64,000 nt of DNA from assembly GCA_040772505.1 (NCBI GenBank), contig JAXGYA010000005.1, forward strand, positions 62,001 to 126,000. The letters run 5' to 3'. The position numbers were made by a program, and so were the translations under genes. Below are positions 27,707 to 35,492 of the stretch, piece by piece (position 1 is the stretch's first letter; each line of letters starts with the position of its first letter). This stretch comes from Mariniphaga sp040772505 (GTDB lineage Bacteria > Bacteroidota > Bacteroidia > Bacteroidales > Prolixibacteraceae). Below the pieces are notes generated by a model. It searched no databases. It saw nothing but the letters and a program-made list of their open reading frames with translations, and was not told the DNA's origin.

Positions 27707-28792
27707 TTATTTTTCTGGCCATTCCCCGTTCTTCATGGGTTTCAACTCAAGTTTTCCGGGATCTACAACCACATGTTTGATTGTTTTGCGATTCCATGTG
27801 TAAGTGATGTGAACCATTCCGTCTTGTGCCTGAATAACAGCCGGATATGAATATTCACCGTTGCGGTCGGAATCATTTTCCAGCAAAACAGCCGCCTGCC
27901 AGTGCAGTCCGTCTTCTGAAACTGCCATATTGAGGATATTCCGGTCGCCCCAGGTCTTTTCCGGGTCTATGTGGTTATAAACCAAAAGATGACGTCCGTC
28001 TTTCAAAGTTACGGCATCGGTTCCCGAATTGGGATTGGGTAAATCGAGTGGTTCCAGCTTGCTCCACGACCTACCGTTGTCGGTTGACCATGCGGAGAGG
28101 ATTTTTTTATTTTTGCTGCGGCACAAAATCTGAAGTTTGCCGCCGGGATGCTTCAAAATACTTGGCTGAATTGCCGATAACTCCTTACCGTCATTAATGG
28201 GTTCGGTGCGTTCCCATGTTTTTCCCCTGTCGGGTGTGAATTCCATATAGACCTGCCAGCCGTCATGCTCAGAGCTTGTGGGGCAAATCAAGTCACCATT
28301 GGGTAGCAGTTCCGGTTTATTTTTCACTGGTCCTATTATTTCTTCGGGAAGCCGCATTCTGGGCGACCAGGTCTTTCCGTTATCACGTGAAACAATCAGT
28401 TGTCCCCACCATTTTTCGGGATCAGGTCCATCTTTATAAAAAAGAAACAGCTCATCGCCATAGTTAAAAAGCACAGGATTCCATGTAGGATACCGCAGTT
28501 TGGTGTGCTGTACGCCATCTGCCACCTCCACCGGCGCCGACCAGCTTCCGTCAAGAAAGCGGCTGAACCAGATTCCCACATCGGGATTTTTTTCGTGAGT
28601 GCCTCCGAACCAGGCTGCTGCCAGTCCTCCGTCAATTTCGGCTATTGTGGAAGCATGGCAACTGGGAAAAGTAACATCACTTGTTTTGTAAATGAATTCG
28701 GATTTTACAATGGCGCGGTCGCCTTTAAATGGATTGTCCGCAAACAGATTCATGGCAGAAATCATCAAAATAATTAAAACTGTAGTTCTCAT
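27707..28792 (-). CDS. Secreted sialidase-family (BNR repeat) protein
   Basis: A 361-residue protein with a signal peptide ('MRTTVLIILMISAMNLFA'). The propeller carries Asp boxes 'SRDNGKTW', 'TPDRGKTW', 'STDNGRSW' and a partial 'SEDGLHW', and the start 'CHASTIAEIDGGLAAAWFGG' is typical of the COG4692 'predicted neuraminidase' group rather than of classical GH33 enzymes; the FRIP arginine motif of GH33 is not seen. It likely hydrolyses a glycosidic linkage in the periplasm, but sialic acid as substrate is not proved. It resembles the N-terminal half of the next gene, suggesting duplication. Confidence 0.88.
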   Translation of the reverse strand: MRTTVLIILMISAMNLFADNPFKGDRAIVKSEFIYKTSDVTFPSCHASTIAEIDGGLAAAWFGGTHEKNPDVGIWFSRFLDGSWSAPVEVADGVQHTKLRYPTWNPVLFNYGDELFLFYKDGPDPEKWWGQLIVSRDNGKTWSPRMRLPEEIIGPVKNKPELLPNGDLICPTSSEHDGWQVYMEFTPDRGKTWERTEPINDGKELSAIQPSILKHPGGKLQILCRSKNKKILSAWSTDNGRSWSKLEPLDLPNPNSGTDAVTLKDGRHLLVYNHIDPEKTWGDRNILNMAVSEDGLHWQAAVLLENDSDRNGEYSYPAVIQAQDGMVHITYTWNRKTIKHVVVDPGKLELKPMKNGEWPEK

Positions 28793-29097
28793 ACTAATAT
28801 AACTAAATTAAACATTTAAAAATCAAAAATACAATCAGCATCCAAAGGTTGCACCGCCTACATTACTATTGAACCCCTTACAGGGTTCTGGTTTGTTGTT
28901 GCTATGTTATCCGTAGGTTGCACCTACGGCTATTATTGTTGAACCCTTTGGGTTCCGGTCTGATCTGCTCAATAATCCTGAAAGGATTGAACAACAATAG
29001 CCGTAAATGAAATTTACGGTTTAACAGGCACCTTCAACATCAACCCTAAAAGGGTTGAACTTACAAAAAATACTTCTCATCAAACTCAATCCCGTGT
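28793..29097. repeat. Palindrome cluster between the SSS transporter and sialidase genes
   Basis: These 305 bases contain no gene but six short perfect palindromes: GAACCC/GGGTTC at 28871-28888 and again at 28941-28955, CCGTAGGT/ACCTACGG at 28911-28929, AATCCT/AGGATT at 28974-28988, CCGTAAAT/ATTTACGG at 29001-29019 and CAACCCT/AGGGTTG at 29041-29057. In addition 28927-28946 and 28983-29003 form a larger inverted repeat (CGGCTATTATTGTTGAACCC against CGGCTATTGTTGTTCAATCC on the other strand). The pattern fits a composite REP-like element of the kind scattered in Bacteroidota genomes. Confidence 0.85.
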
Positions 29098-30606
29098 TCA
29101 TTTATTTTTTGAAAAATTTATCTCTTTTTTGAAAAAAAACTTCAAACTAATAAATCCGCCCAAAAATATCATTGTTGTTCCAAACACAATGGTCAAGTAG
29201 CTGTGGAACGGGCTCCTGAATGCTATCAGGTTTTCACTATTGAAACATAAAGGACTTAGACTCATCCATATAATAAGTATTACACCTAAAATTAAGCCCA
29301 CTGCTGCGTCAATACGGCGCACTTTCCTTGAAATGAAAGCCAAAAGAAACAATCCCAGCATCCCGCCGCTAAAAATGGAAGCCAGCGACCACCATGCTTC
29401 AAGTACACTTTCAACACCAACCAGTGAGAGTGCGATAACTATTCCTAAAGCACCAATAATTCCGGATGAAATATATAATACTTTCATGGAGGTGCGTTCG
29501 TTTGCATTTTTATTAAAGTACCTTTTGTAATAGTCGGTTAAAACAATGGTTGCTGTGCTGTTCAGACTGGTTGCTATGGTGCTCATCCCGGCAGCAAAAA
29601 TAGCTGCAATCAGCAGTCCGGTTAGTCCCCGCGGAAGCCCGTGAACAATGAAATGGGGGAAAATCTTGTCGCCCATTCCGGGCTGATGAAGTTCTGCCGG
29701 CAAAAGTTCAGGCTGTGCTGTGTAATAGGAATAGAGCGCTGTTCCGATATAAAAGAAGATTACTGAAACCGGCACATAGAGCATTGCACCAAACATAGTT
29801 GATGCTTTTGCTTTCTTATCGGTACTAGTGACCATATACCGCTGCACATAATTCTGATCGATGCCGTAGTTTTGCAGATTGATAAACAAACCGTAAACAA
29901 GCACCACCCAGAAAGTGGAATCCCTGAGACTTGTCCCAAAGCTCCCAAGGCTGAATTTGTTGTTTGCAACGGCAATTTCAAAAAGTTGCGAAGGGCCTTC
30001 CGGCATTGAAAATGTGAGAACAAGTGCAGAAATTACTGCACCCACAATGAGTATAATTCCCTGAATGGCATCTGTCCAGACAACTGCCTGAATTCCGCCC
30101 AACATGGAATAGAGGGCAACGGCAATTCCGGTGACCACAATGATGGTTTTAACGTTAAACCCGAACAGTGCATTAATGGGCAATGCCAGCAACAGCAGAA
30201 TTGCGCCGGTGCGCATGAGCTGTGTCAGCAGATAGCATGCAGAGGCATAAAGGCGAGCCCAGGTGCCAAAACGTGTTTCCAGAAAGTTATATGCCGAAAT
30301 GCTGCCGATACTACGGTAGAGCGGAACAAAAAACTTTACTGCCAGAATGGAGGCAAATGGGATTGAAAAACTGAAAACCAGTGCATTCCAGTTGGATGAG
30401 TAGGCATTCCCGGGCAATCCAAGAAAACTGATACTGCTTACAAACGTAGCAAATATAGACATGCCAACCACCCAGGCAGGCATATTCCCTCCGCCAGCCG
30501 TAAACTGGTCGGTTGTTCTGTTTTTAAAAAAGAAACTTGCGCCAAAAAGTACATTCCCAAAAGTGATAAGGACAAAAACAATCAGGTCAACCCAATGTAA
30601 CTGCAT
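29098..30606 (-). CDS. Sodium:solute symporter (SSS family), possible sialic acid transporter
   Basis: Inner-membrane transporter of 502 residues with about 13 hydrophobic segments. The start 'WVDLIVFVLITFGNVLFGASFF' and 'FSWTGGGNMPAW'-like 'FTAGGGNMPAWVVGMSIFATFVSSISFLG' segments, the last including the conserved 'TFVSSISFLG' sodium-site helix, identify the SSS family; the glucose/sialic acid branch is likely. Its position 16 bases after the DapA/NanA-family aldolase and ahead of two sialidase-like genes suggests uptake of the released sugar acid. The exact substrate is inferred from context. Confidence 0.9.
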   Translation of the reverse strand: MQLHWVDLIVFVLITFGNVLFGASFFFKNRTTDQFTAGGGNMPAWVVGMSIFATFVSSISFLGLPGNAYSSNWNALVFSFSIPFASILAVKFFVPLYRSIGSISAYNFLETRFGTWARLYASACYLLTQLMRTGAILLLLALPINALFGFNVKTIIVVTGIAVALYSMLGGIQAVVWTDAIQGIILIVGAVISALVLTFSMPEGPSQLFEIAVANNKFSLGSFGTSLRDSTFWVVLVYGLFINLQNYGIDQNYVQRYMVTSTDKKAKASTMFGAMLYVPVSVIFFYIGTALYSYYTAQPELLPAELHQPGMGDKIFPHFIVHGLPRGLTGLLIAAIFAAGMSTIATSLNSTATIVLTDYYKRYFNKNANERTSMKVLYISSGIIGALGIVIALSLVGVESVLEAWWSLASIFSGGMLGLFLLAFISRKVRRIDAAVGLILGVILIIWMSLSPLCFNSENLIAFRSPFHSYLTIVFGTTMIFLGGFISLKFFFKKEINFSKNK

Positions 30607-30622
30607 AGTATTTATTTTAAAT

Positions 30623-31549
30623 TCAGATAAAAGAATATTTATCCATCATTTCTTTTATCTCTTCCACATAATTTTTGAACAATTCGCGTTCGGCACCTTC
30701 AAACTGCTGCATGGGATATGCCACATAATCATTGCAAACATCCATGGCCGCAAGGACACTTTTGGTACCTTTTATATAACGTGAAGACTTGTTGCCTACA
30801 TTGTAAATGGTGTTGTAAATTTTCATTACAATTTTACGCAAAAAAGTGATTTTTTCATAGTCACGGTTCTGCGATGCATGATAAAGCTCTACGAAAAGTT
30901 GAGGATACATGTTGGCTCCTCCGGCAACGGCTCCATGTCCGCCCTGCAGAATGGTTTCCGGAAGGAAGATTTCTGTTCCGGCAATTACCGAAAATTCAGG
31001 ATAATCTTTAAATGCATCTATGAGTGAAAGCAGGTAGAGCATGTCTCCCGAGCTGTCTTTAATTCCCAGTGCGCCCAACTCTCTGATATGCTTAACGGTT
31101 TCCAGCGTAAAATGCACCTTGGTGTGTGAAGGCATGTTATAGAGCAAAAACGGCAGGGGAAGCCGTGGAACCAGATTGTCAAAATAGCGCTTCACTTCGC
31201 TTTGAGAGATGGGAAAATAATAGGGCGCTGCCACAACAACTGACTGGACTCCGGCATCTTTACAAAACTCAGCCATCTCCACCGAATATTCGGGAGAAGT
31301 GTCGGTTATGCCAACCATCAGCGGCACTCTGTCATTTGTAATTTTACAGGATTTGGTAATCAGCTCTTTACGCAATTCATATCGAAAGCTTGTTGCCTCA
31401 CCTGTTGTTCCTAATAAAAATATACCGTGCACTCCGCCGTCAATCATGTGATTAATCAGATTTTCAAGCCCGCGATCATCCAATTCATTATCGCTGTTGA
31501 GCGGAGTTACCATCGGAGGTATAATACCTCGAATTGGGAGTTCCATCAT
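30623..31549 (-). CDS. DapA/NanA-family aldolase (possible N-acetylneuraminate lyase)
   Basis: Class I TIM-barrel aldolase, 308 residues. It has the family's 'LGTTGEATS' substrate-carboxylate motif near 47, the catalytic Tyr in 'FLLYNMPSHT' near 138 and the Schiff-base Lys in 'GIKDSSGDM' near 165. The family includes dihydrodipicolinate synthase, N-acetylneuraminate lyase and sugar-acid lyases, which motifs alone do not separate. As first gene of an operon with an SSS transporter and sialidase-like proteins, and with no lysine genes nearby, a lyase acting on a 2-keto sugar acid such as Neu5Ac is favoured over DapA. Confidence 0.88.
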   Translation of the reverse strand: MMELPIRGIIPPMVTPLNSDNELDDRGLENLINHMIDGGVHGIFLLGTTGEATSFRYELRKELITKSCKITNDRVPLMVGITDTSPEYSVEMAEFCKDAGVQSVVVAAPYYFPISQSEVKRYFDNLVPRLPLPFLLYNMPSHTKVHFTLETVKHIRELGALGIKDSSGDMLYLLSLIDAFKDYPEFSVIAGTEIFLPETILQGGHGAVAGGANMYPQLFVELYHASQNRDYEKITFLRKIVMKIYNTIYNVGNKSSRYIKGTKSVLAAMDVCNDYVAYPMQQFEGAERELFKNYVEEIKEMMDKYSFI

Positions 31550-31566
31550 CTTTTTAAAATTTTAAA

Positions 31567-31661
31567 TGTAAATTATTTTCAATTTGAGTTTTTCATTTCT
31601 AACAGTTTACAAAGAAAGTAATATCCAAAAAAAATGATTATTGTAAATTGTTAGATTTACA
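31567..31661. promoter_or_regulatory. Candidate operator: repeated TGTAAAT half-sites
   Basis: The 177-base gap between the aldolase and AraC genes holds TGTAAAT at 31567-31573, GTTTACA at 31605-31611, and a 7-bp inverted repeat TGTAAAT (31642-31648) / ATTTACA (31655-31661) with a 6-base spacer. Such repeated half-sites are what an AraC-type dimer would bind. Confidence 0.4.
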
Positions 31662-31667
31662 TTGTAT

Positions 31668-31701
31668 TTTGACTATTCATTAAAAAAATGAACTATATTT
31701 A
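31668..31701 (+). promoter_or_regulatory. Possible promoter of the AraC-family gene
   Basis: TTTG at 31668-31671 and TATATTTA at 31694-31701 resemble -33 and -7 boxes, but the 22-base spacer is long and the -7 box has one mismatch. A TTCATT/AATGAA inverted repeat (31676-31692) sits between the boxes and could be an operator. Confidence 0.3.
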
Positions 31702-31726
31702 CCATTTTTGGTTAAAATAGAATAAC

Positions 31727-32581
31727 ATGAGATTCGTTTACGAAAAAATTGACGTATCGCACCAGCATTCGTTCATCACCCGCCGGCTGAAAATGGACCC
31801 GGCTTCCGACAAAATCCATTTACATAAAAATTTTGAGCTTAACTTTATCACTTCCGGCTCCGGGCGCCGCATTGTAGGGAATCATATCTCGAGCTATACC
31901 AAAGGTGATCTCGTGCTTCTTGGACCCAACATTTCCCATGCGTGGGAAGTTATTGAACCCGGTGCTGACGGCCACGGAGAGTGTATTGTCACCCATCTTT
32001 ACGAAAATATCATCAGCTCTGATTTTTTCAATATTCCTGAACTTTCCGAGGTAGTGAACCTGCTTGAAGAGTCGGGCAGCGGAATTCTTTTTAAAGGTGC
32101 AAAAGTAAAAAGGGTTGGGGATTCCCTAAAAAAGATGGTTTCCATGAAAGGACTTGAACGGTATATTGAGTTGCTAAAGGTATTCAGCCTTCTTCTCCAG
32201 ATTGAAGAACGGGAATTTTTGGCATTGCCTTCATCCCTGCCCGGAACCTACCAAAAGGACAGGGAAAAGATTGACAAAATCTATGAATATGTTTTTCAGA
32301 ATGTTCAGGAAGGGATCTTTTTAGCTGATGCCGCACAGATTGTTCATATGGAACCCAGCTCCTTCTGCAGGTATTTTAAGAAAAAAACCAATCAGACTTT
32401 TATGGATTATGTGAAAAATGTTCGCATTGGCATTGCTGCAAGGCTTTTAGCTGAAACCGACAAACAAATCACTCAGATTTGCTACGAATGCGGATATAAC
32501 AATCTGGCCAATTTCAATCACTATTTCAAAAAAGTAATGAAAAAAACACCCTCTGAATACCGGAAAACTTTTCACAAGTAA
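31727..32581 (+). CDS. AraC-family transcriptional regulator
   Basis: A 284-residue regulator with an N-terminal cupin-type sensor domain ('IHLHKNFELNFITSGSGRR', then 'KGDLVLLGPNISHAWE') and two C-terminal helix-turn-helix motifs ('FLADAAQIVHMEPSSFCRYF' and 'ITQICYECGYNNLANFNHYF'). Cupin-AraC proteins usually bind a sugar or sugar derivative. It is divergent from the aldolase gene, with repeated half-sites between them, so it probably controls the sialidase-type operon and itself. Confidence 0.93.
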   Translation: MRFVYEKIDVSHQHSFITRRLKMDPASDKIHLHKNFELNFITSGSGRRIVGNHISSYTKGDLVLLGPNISHAWEVIEPGADGHGECIVTHLYENIISSDFFNIPELSEVVNLLEESGSGILFKGAKVKRVGDSLKKMVSMKGLERYIELLKVFSLLLQIEEREFLALPSSLPGTYQKDREKIDKIYEYVFQNVQEGIFLADAAQIVHMEPSSFCRYFKKKTNQTFMDYVKNVRIGIAARLLAETDKQITQICYECGYNNLANFNHYFKKVMKKTPSEYRKTFHK

Positions 32582-32813
32582 AGAGATGAAATTGATTCGC
32601 GTTTGCAAAATTTAATTATCGGGTTATCAACGTTTCGCGGGCATATTTTTGTTTGTGTATTTCCGCAAACCGAAAACCGATTTAGGGGCGCAGATTCCAC
32701 GCCGCAAACCGGCAGGGCAAATTTTTTCGCTCTCACAGTTATAAAAATTTAAAGACATTATACTACTATTTAGGTTTTGAACGTTATTTAACTTTAACAA
32801 TAAAATATTTGCC

Positions 32814-33572
32814 ATGAAAAGAAAGAGAGTATTATCTGTGATTTTAGCAGTGTTGACAATTGGCTTTTTTGCCTGTCAAAAAGAGGACTTAAATGATTCC
32901 ACCCCATCCACTCTGGGTATTAAGCTGATCGCCCTGAATAAAAGTTATTCCTTACCTGTGGTAAAAAACAGCACCAAATCTGCTGTTGTCAGTTCTCCAT
33001 CAATGGTCTGGAACACAGTCCAAATGGTTGTCTCAAGCGTGAAACTGGAAGCTGAATTAAAAAGCCTGGTTACCGGGCGCGATTCCATTGAAATTGAATA
33101 TAAATGGAATGGTCCGCAGGTAGTCAACCTGCTGGATTCGACCCTGAGTTTTGGAAGTTTTCTTCTTCAGCCCGGTTTTTACGACGAGATTGAACTGGAG
33201 ATAGAAGGGAAAAAAAAGGATGCCCACCCTGAACCGGTTTTTTTTATGAGCGGAAATTACAGCAATGCAGGCGGCGAAACTACTCCGGTGGTTGTGGAAG
33301 TGTTCAGCGACATCGAATTTGAAACCGAAAGGGAAAGTGTGGAGATCTCCGAAAGCAACATGAGCATCATCAGCACCATTAAGTTGTACCTCGACGAGCT
33401 GATGGCGGGAATATCTCCCGAACAGCTGGACAATGCGGAACTTACCGACGGCGTACTAATAATTTCGGCAGAAAGCAACCTAAATTTGTATAAGTCGGTT
33501 TTGGGGAAACTGAAGGAAGACCGCGACTGCAAATACTGGCACAAAAACAAGTATGACGATGATGATGATTAG
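32814..33572 (+). CDS. Lipoprotein with DUF4382-like domain and acidic tail
   Basis: A 252-residue lipoprotein: signal peptide with lipobox 'GFFACQ', Cys near residue 21. The middle ('VSSVKLEAEL', 'VVNLLDSTLSFGSFLLQPGFYDEIELEIEG') resembles the DUF4382 arrangement, in which a short beta domain ends in a 'paG.Y..i.l' stretch; I am only moderately sure. The C-terminus is 'HKNKYDDDDD', a run of five Asp. The function of such surface lipoproteins is unknown. It stands alone after a 232-base gap in which I see no gene. Confidence 0.7.
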   Translation: MKRKRVLSVILAVLTIGFFACQKEDLNDSTPSTLGIKLIALNKSYSLPVVKNSTKSAVVSSPSMVWNTVQMVVSSVKLEAELKSLVTGRDSIEIEYKWNGPQVVNLLDSTLSFGSFLLQPGFYDEIELEIEGKKKDAHPEPVFFMSGNYSNAGGETTPVVVEVFSDIEFETERESVEISESNMSIISTIKLYLDELMAGISPEQLDNAELTDGVLIISAESNLNLYKSVLGKLKEDRDCKYWHKNKYDDDDD

Positions 33573-33625
33573 CAGGCTACGGAAAGGATAGCATCCCTTT
33601 TCTTAAAAGTATTGCGAAAAGTTCG

Positions 33626-34426
33626 TTATTTATAATCTTTCACAAGTTCATTAACACCCTGTAAAACGTAACGCGGGCGGTAAGCAAACTCATGAATGGT
33701 TTGTTTGGTTGAAATACCTGATAAAACGAGGCAGGTGTCAATCTCTGCTTCAATACCTGCAACTATATCTGTATCCATCCGGTCGCCAATAATTATGCTG
33801 TCTTCCCGCCGAACGCCAATCCTTTTCAGTGCAATTCGCATCATAAGGGGATTGGGTTTGCCCACAAAATAGGCTTGTTTTCCGGTAGCCAGCTCAATGG
33901 GTGAAATAAGAGCCTTGGTTGCCGGTGCTATCCCGTTTTCAATCGGACCGGTGACATCAGGATTTGTTCCTATCAGTTTGGCTCCGCTGATGACCAGGTT
34001 TACTGCCTTTTCAATCATTTCGTAGCTGTACGACCTTGTCTCTCCCATAACCACATAATCCGGATCGATGTTATTGCTTGTATATCCTACGTTGTAAATT
34101 GCATTAATAAGCCCGGCTTCTCCAATAATGTAAGCGCTTCCATTTGGTTTCTGGCTTTGCAGAAAAGCTGCTGTTGCCAGCGCGCTGGTGTAGAAATGTT
34201 CGGGACCCACATCCAGTCCCATACGGTATAATTTCTCCTGAAGTTCTTTAATGGTACGCTCACTGGAGTTGGTTAGAAAAACAAATTTTTTATTTTCATT
34301 TTTTAACCAGGTTACAAACTCCTTTACGCCATCAAGAACTTTATTCCCATGATAAATTACGCCATCCATATCGCAGATGAAGCCGGATTTGTTCCGTATA
34401 TTTTCCAGAATTGATTTTTTAGCCAT
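33626..34426 (-). CDS. HAD-IIA family sugar phosphatase (NagD-like)
   Basis: Cytoplasmic phosphatase of 266 residues. HAD motif I is 'FICDMDGVIYHG' near residue 18, motif II 'FLTNSSERT' near 50, the Lys of motif III lies in 'FVGKPNPLMM' and motif IV is 'IIGDRMDTDIVAG'. The C2-type cap and these motifs place it with NagD/AraL-type nucleotide or sugar-phosphate phosphatases. Substrate unknown; no operon partner. Confidence 0.93.
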   Translation of the reverse strand: MAKKSILENIRNKSGFICDMDGVIYHGNKVLDGVKEFVTWLKNENKKFVFLTNSSERTIKELQEKLYRMGLDVGPEHFYTSALATAAFLQSQKPNGSAYIIGEAGLINAIYNVGYTSNNIDPDYVVMGETRSYSYEMIEKAVNLVISGAKLIGTNPDVTGPIENGIAPATKALISPIELATGKQAYFVGKPNPLMMRIALKRIGVRREDSIIIGDRMDTDIVAGIEAEIDTCLVLSGISTKQTIHEFAYRPRYVLQGVNELVKDYK

Positions 34427-34751
34427 CTCTAATTTGCTTTAACTATACTTGAAAGGGTTTAATTTACAAATAATTTTTTTGAAAATATGGGTATTTTAAG
34501 GGCTTTCTTTTTTCTGATACTAATTGTTTAAGTTTATTTCAGCATATTTCCATGAACACATCCTTCTTTCTACTGTTTTTCAAATGGTTGCGTAAAATGT
34601 TCACACTATGTGTTTGTAAATTCATTTAGTTGCCCCCCGCCTACGCATTTATAATTTGTGTCCTGATTTTACTTTGCTGGAATAAAAAGCCGTAGTAAAA
34701 AATCCTTAATCCTGATGTCAAAGAAGTTGCTCATTTAGGTTGGGATTCTCC
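34427..34751. other. Intergenic region, no gene recognised
   Basis: A 325-base AT-rich gap between the HAD and small membrane-protein genes. I see no credible ORF, strong hairpin or promoter. A 39-codon open stretch on the plus strand (34712-34831) overlaps the next gene antisense and has no start codon. Confidence 0.5.
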
Positions 34752-35132
34752 TTATGAAATCATTTCAACAATTGGTGTAAAAAATAAGGCCAAAACAATT
34801 GACCAGATAAAAATTCCGGCAATTAAATAAAACAAGAATTTGCGAATGTCTTTTAGAAGAATAAACCTAAGTATTAACGACACAAAAGGTCCAAGCAATC
34901 CGGTAGTTATTAATCCAAGCCCCAAAACTCCGTAGCGGTTAGCAAGTTTCATAAATTTATTTTTCTTTTTCTCGATTCTTTTCTGTCCGTATTGTTTCAA
35001 TATCCAGTTTCTGAAATTATATCCGGCAAAATAGAGAATTAACACAGATGATACAGAACCAAGCGCCGTAAATAATCCGTTACAAATTGGCTGAATGCCA
35101 AGAGCAATTCCAACAGGAATTCCTTTCCACAT
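34752..35132 (-). CDS. Small multidrug-export-like membrane protein, probably lacking its N-terminus
   Basis: The 126 residues have three or four hydrophobic segments and resemble the small multidrug export family (PF06695): 'GIPVGIALGIQPICNGLFTALG' near the start and 'LGLITTGLLGPFVS' later. The ATG at 35132 falls inside the family's first helix. Upstream the frame stays open for 19 codons encoding a hydrophobic 'FFRLIVYLVGATG' that continues the helix, up to a TAA, without ATG, GTG or TTG. The gene may therefore be 5'-truncated or frameshifted, or use a non-standard start. Confidence 0.6.
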   Translation of the reverse strand: MWKGIPVGIALGIQPICNGLFTALGSVSSVLILYFAGYNFRNWILKQYGQKRIEKKKNKFMKLANRYGVLGLGLITTGLLGPFVSLILRFILLKDIRKFLFYLIAGIFIWSIVLALFFTPIVEMIS

Positions 35133-35292
35133 ACCCGTTGCTCCTACAAGATAAACAATTAACCTGAAAAAAGATATCGAAACAGAAGGTTACAATAAAT
35201 CAGGTGTTGAAGTATGTCATAATTTACTAATACATTCAGCATCAACATTCCAGAGAAAAACCGGTTTCTGTTTTACGGATAAAACCCGATGT

Positions 35293-35490
35293 TTATTCCT
35301 TCAGGTTTTGTTTCTTTTTCTGCTTCTTAAAATACTGCTCCGACTTTCCCCACAGTCTTCCGGCTTTCCGAAATAGCTTTTTAACTGCCTTTTCTGCCGC
35401 CTTGTCTGCTTTCAGGTAGGCGTTGCTTTCGTAAATTTTTTCAGCAGTTTCGTCTATAAACTTTTCAGTTTTCTCAATCCATTTTCCCAT
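35293..35490 (-). CDS. Small Lys-rich hypothetical protein
   Basis: A 65-residue, highly charged and helical protein ('FIDETAEKIYESNAYLKADK', then 'AAEKAVKKLFRKAGRLW'). No family recognised. It starts two bases after the stop of the preceding membrane-protein gene, which argues that it is real and co-translated with it. Confidence 0.6.
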   Translation of the reverse strand: MGKWIEKTEKFIDETAEKIYESNAYLKADKAAEKAVKKLFRKAGRLWGKSEQYFKKQKKKQNLKE

Positions 35491-35492
35491 TG

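Noticed and set aside
28793..29097. Simple intrinsic terminator after the SSS transporter gene
   Set aside because: None of the palindromes is followed by a proper T run on the minus strand, so the block is treated as repeats rather than a terminator.
32627..32815. 62-codon minus-strand ORF before the lipoprotein gene
   Set aside because: It covers the promoter side of a real gene, and the sequence has no family likeness or coding-type context.
34712..34831. Open plus-strand stretch encoding KEVAHLGWDSPYEIIS, reminiscent of a CRIB-like motif
   Set aside because: It is only 39 codons, has an upstream stop and no start codon, and overlaps the better-supported minus-strand membrane gene.
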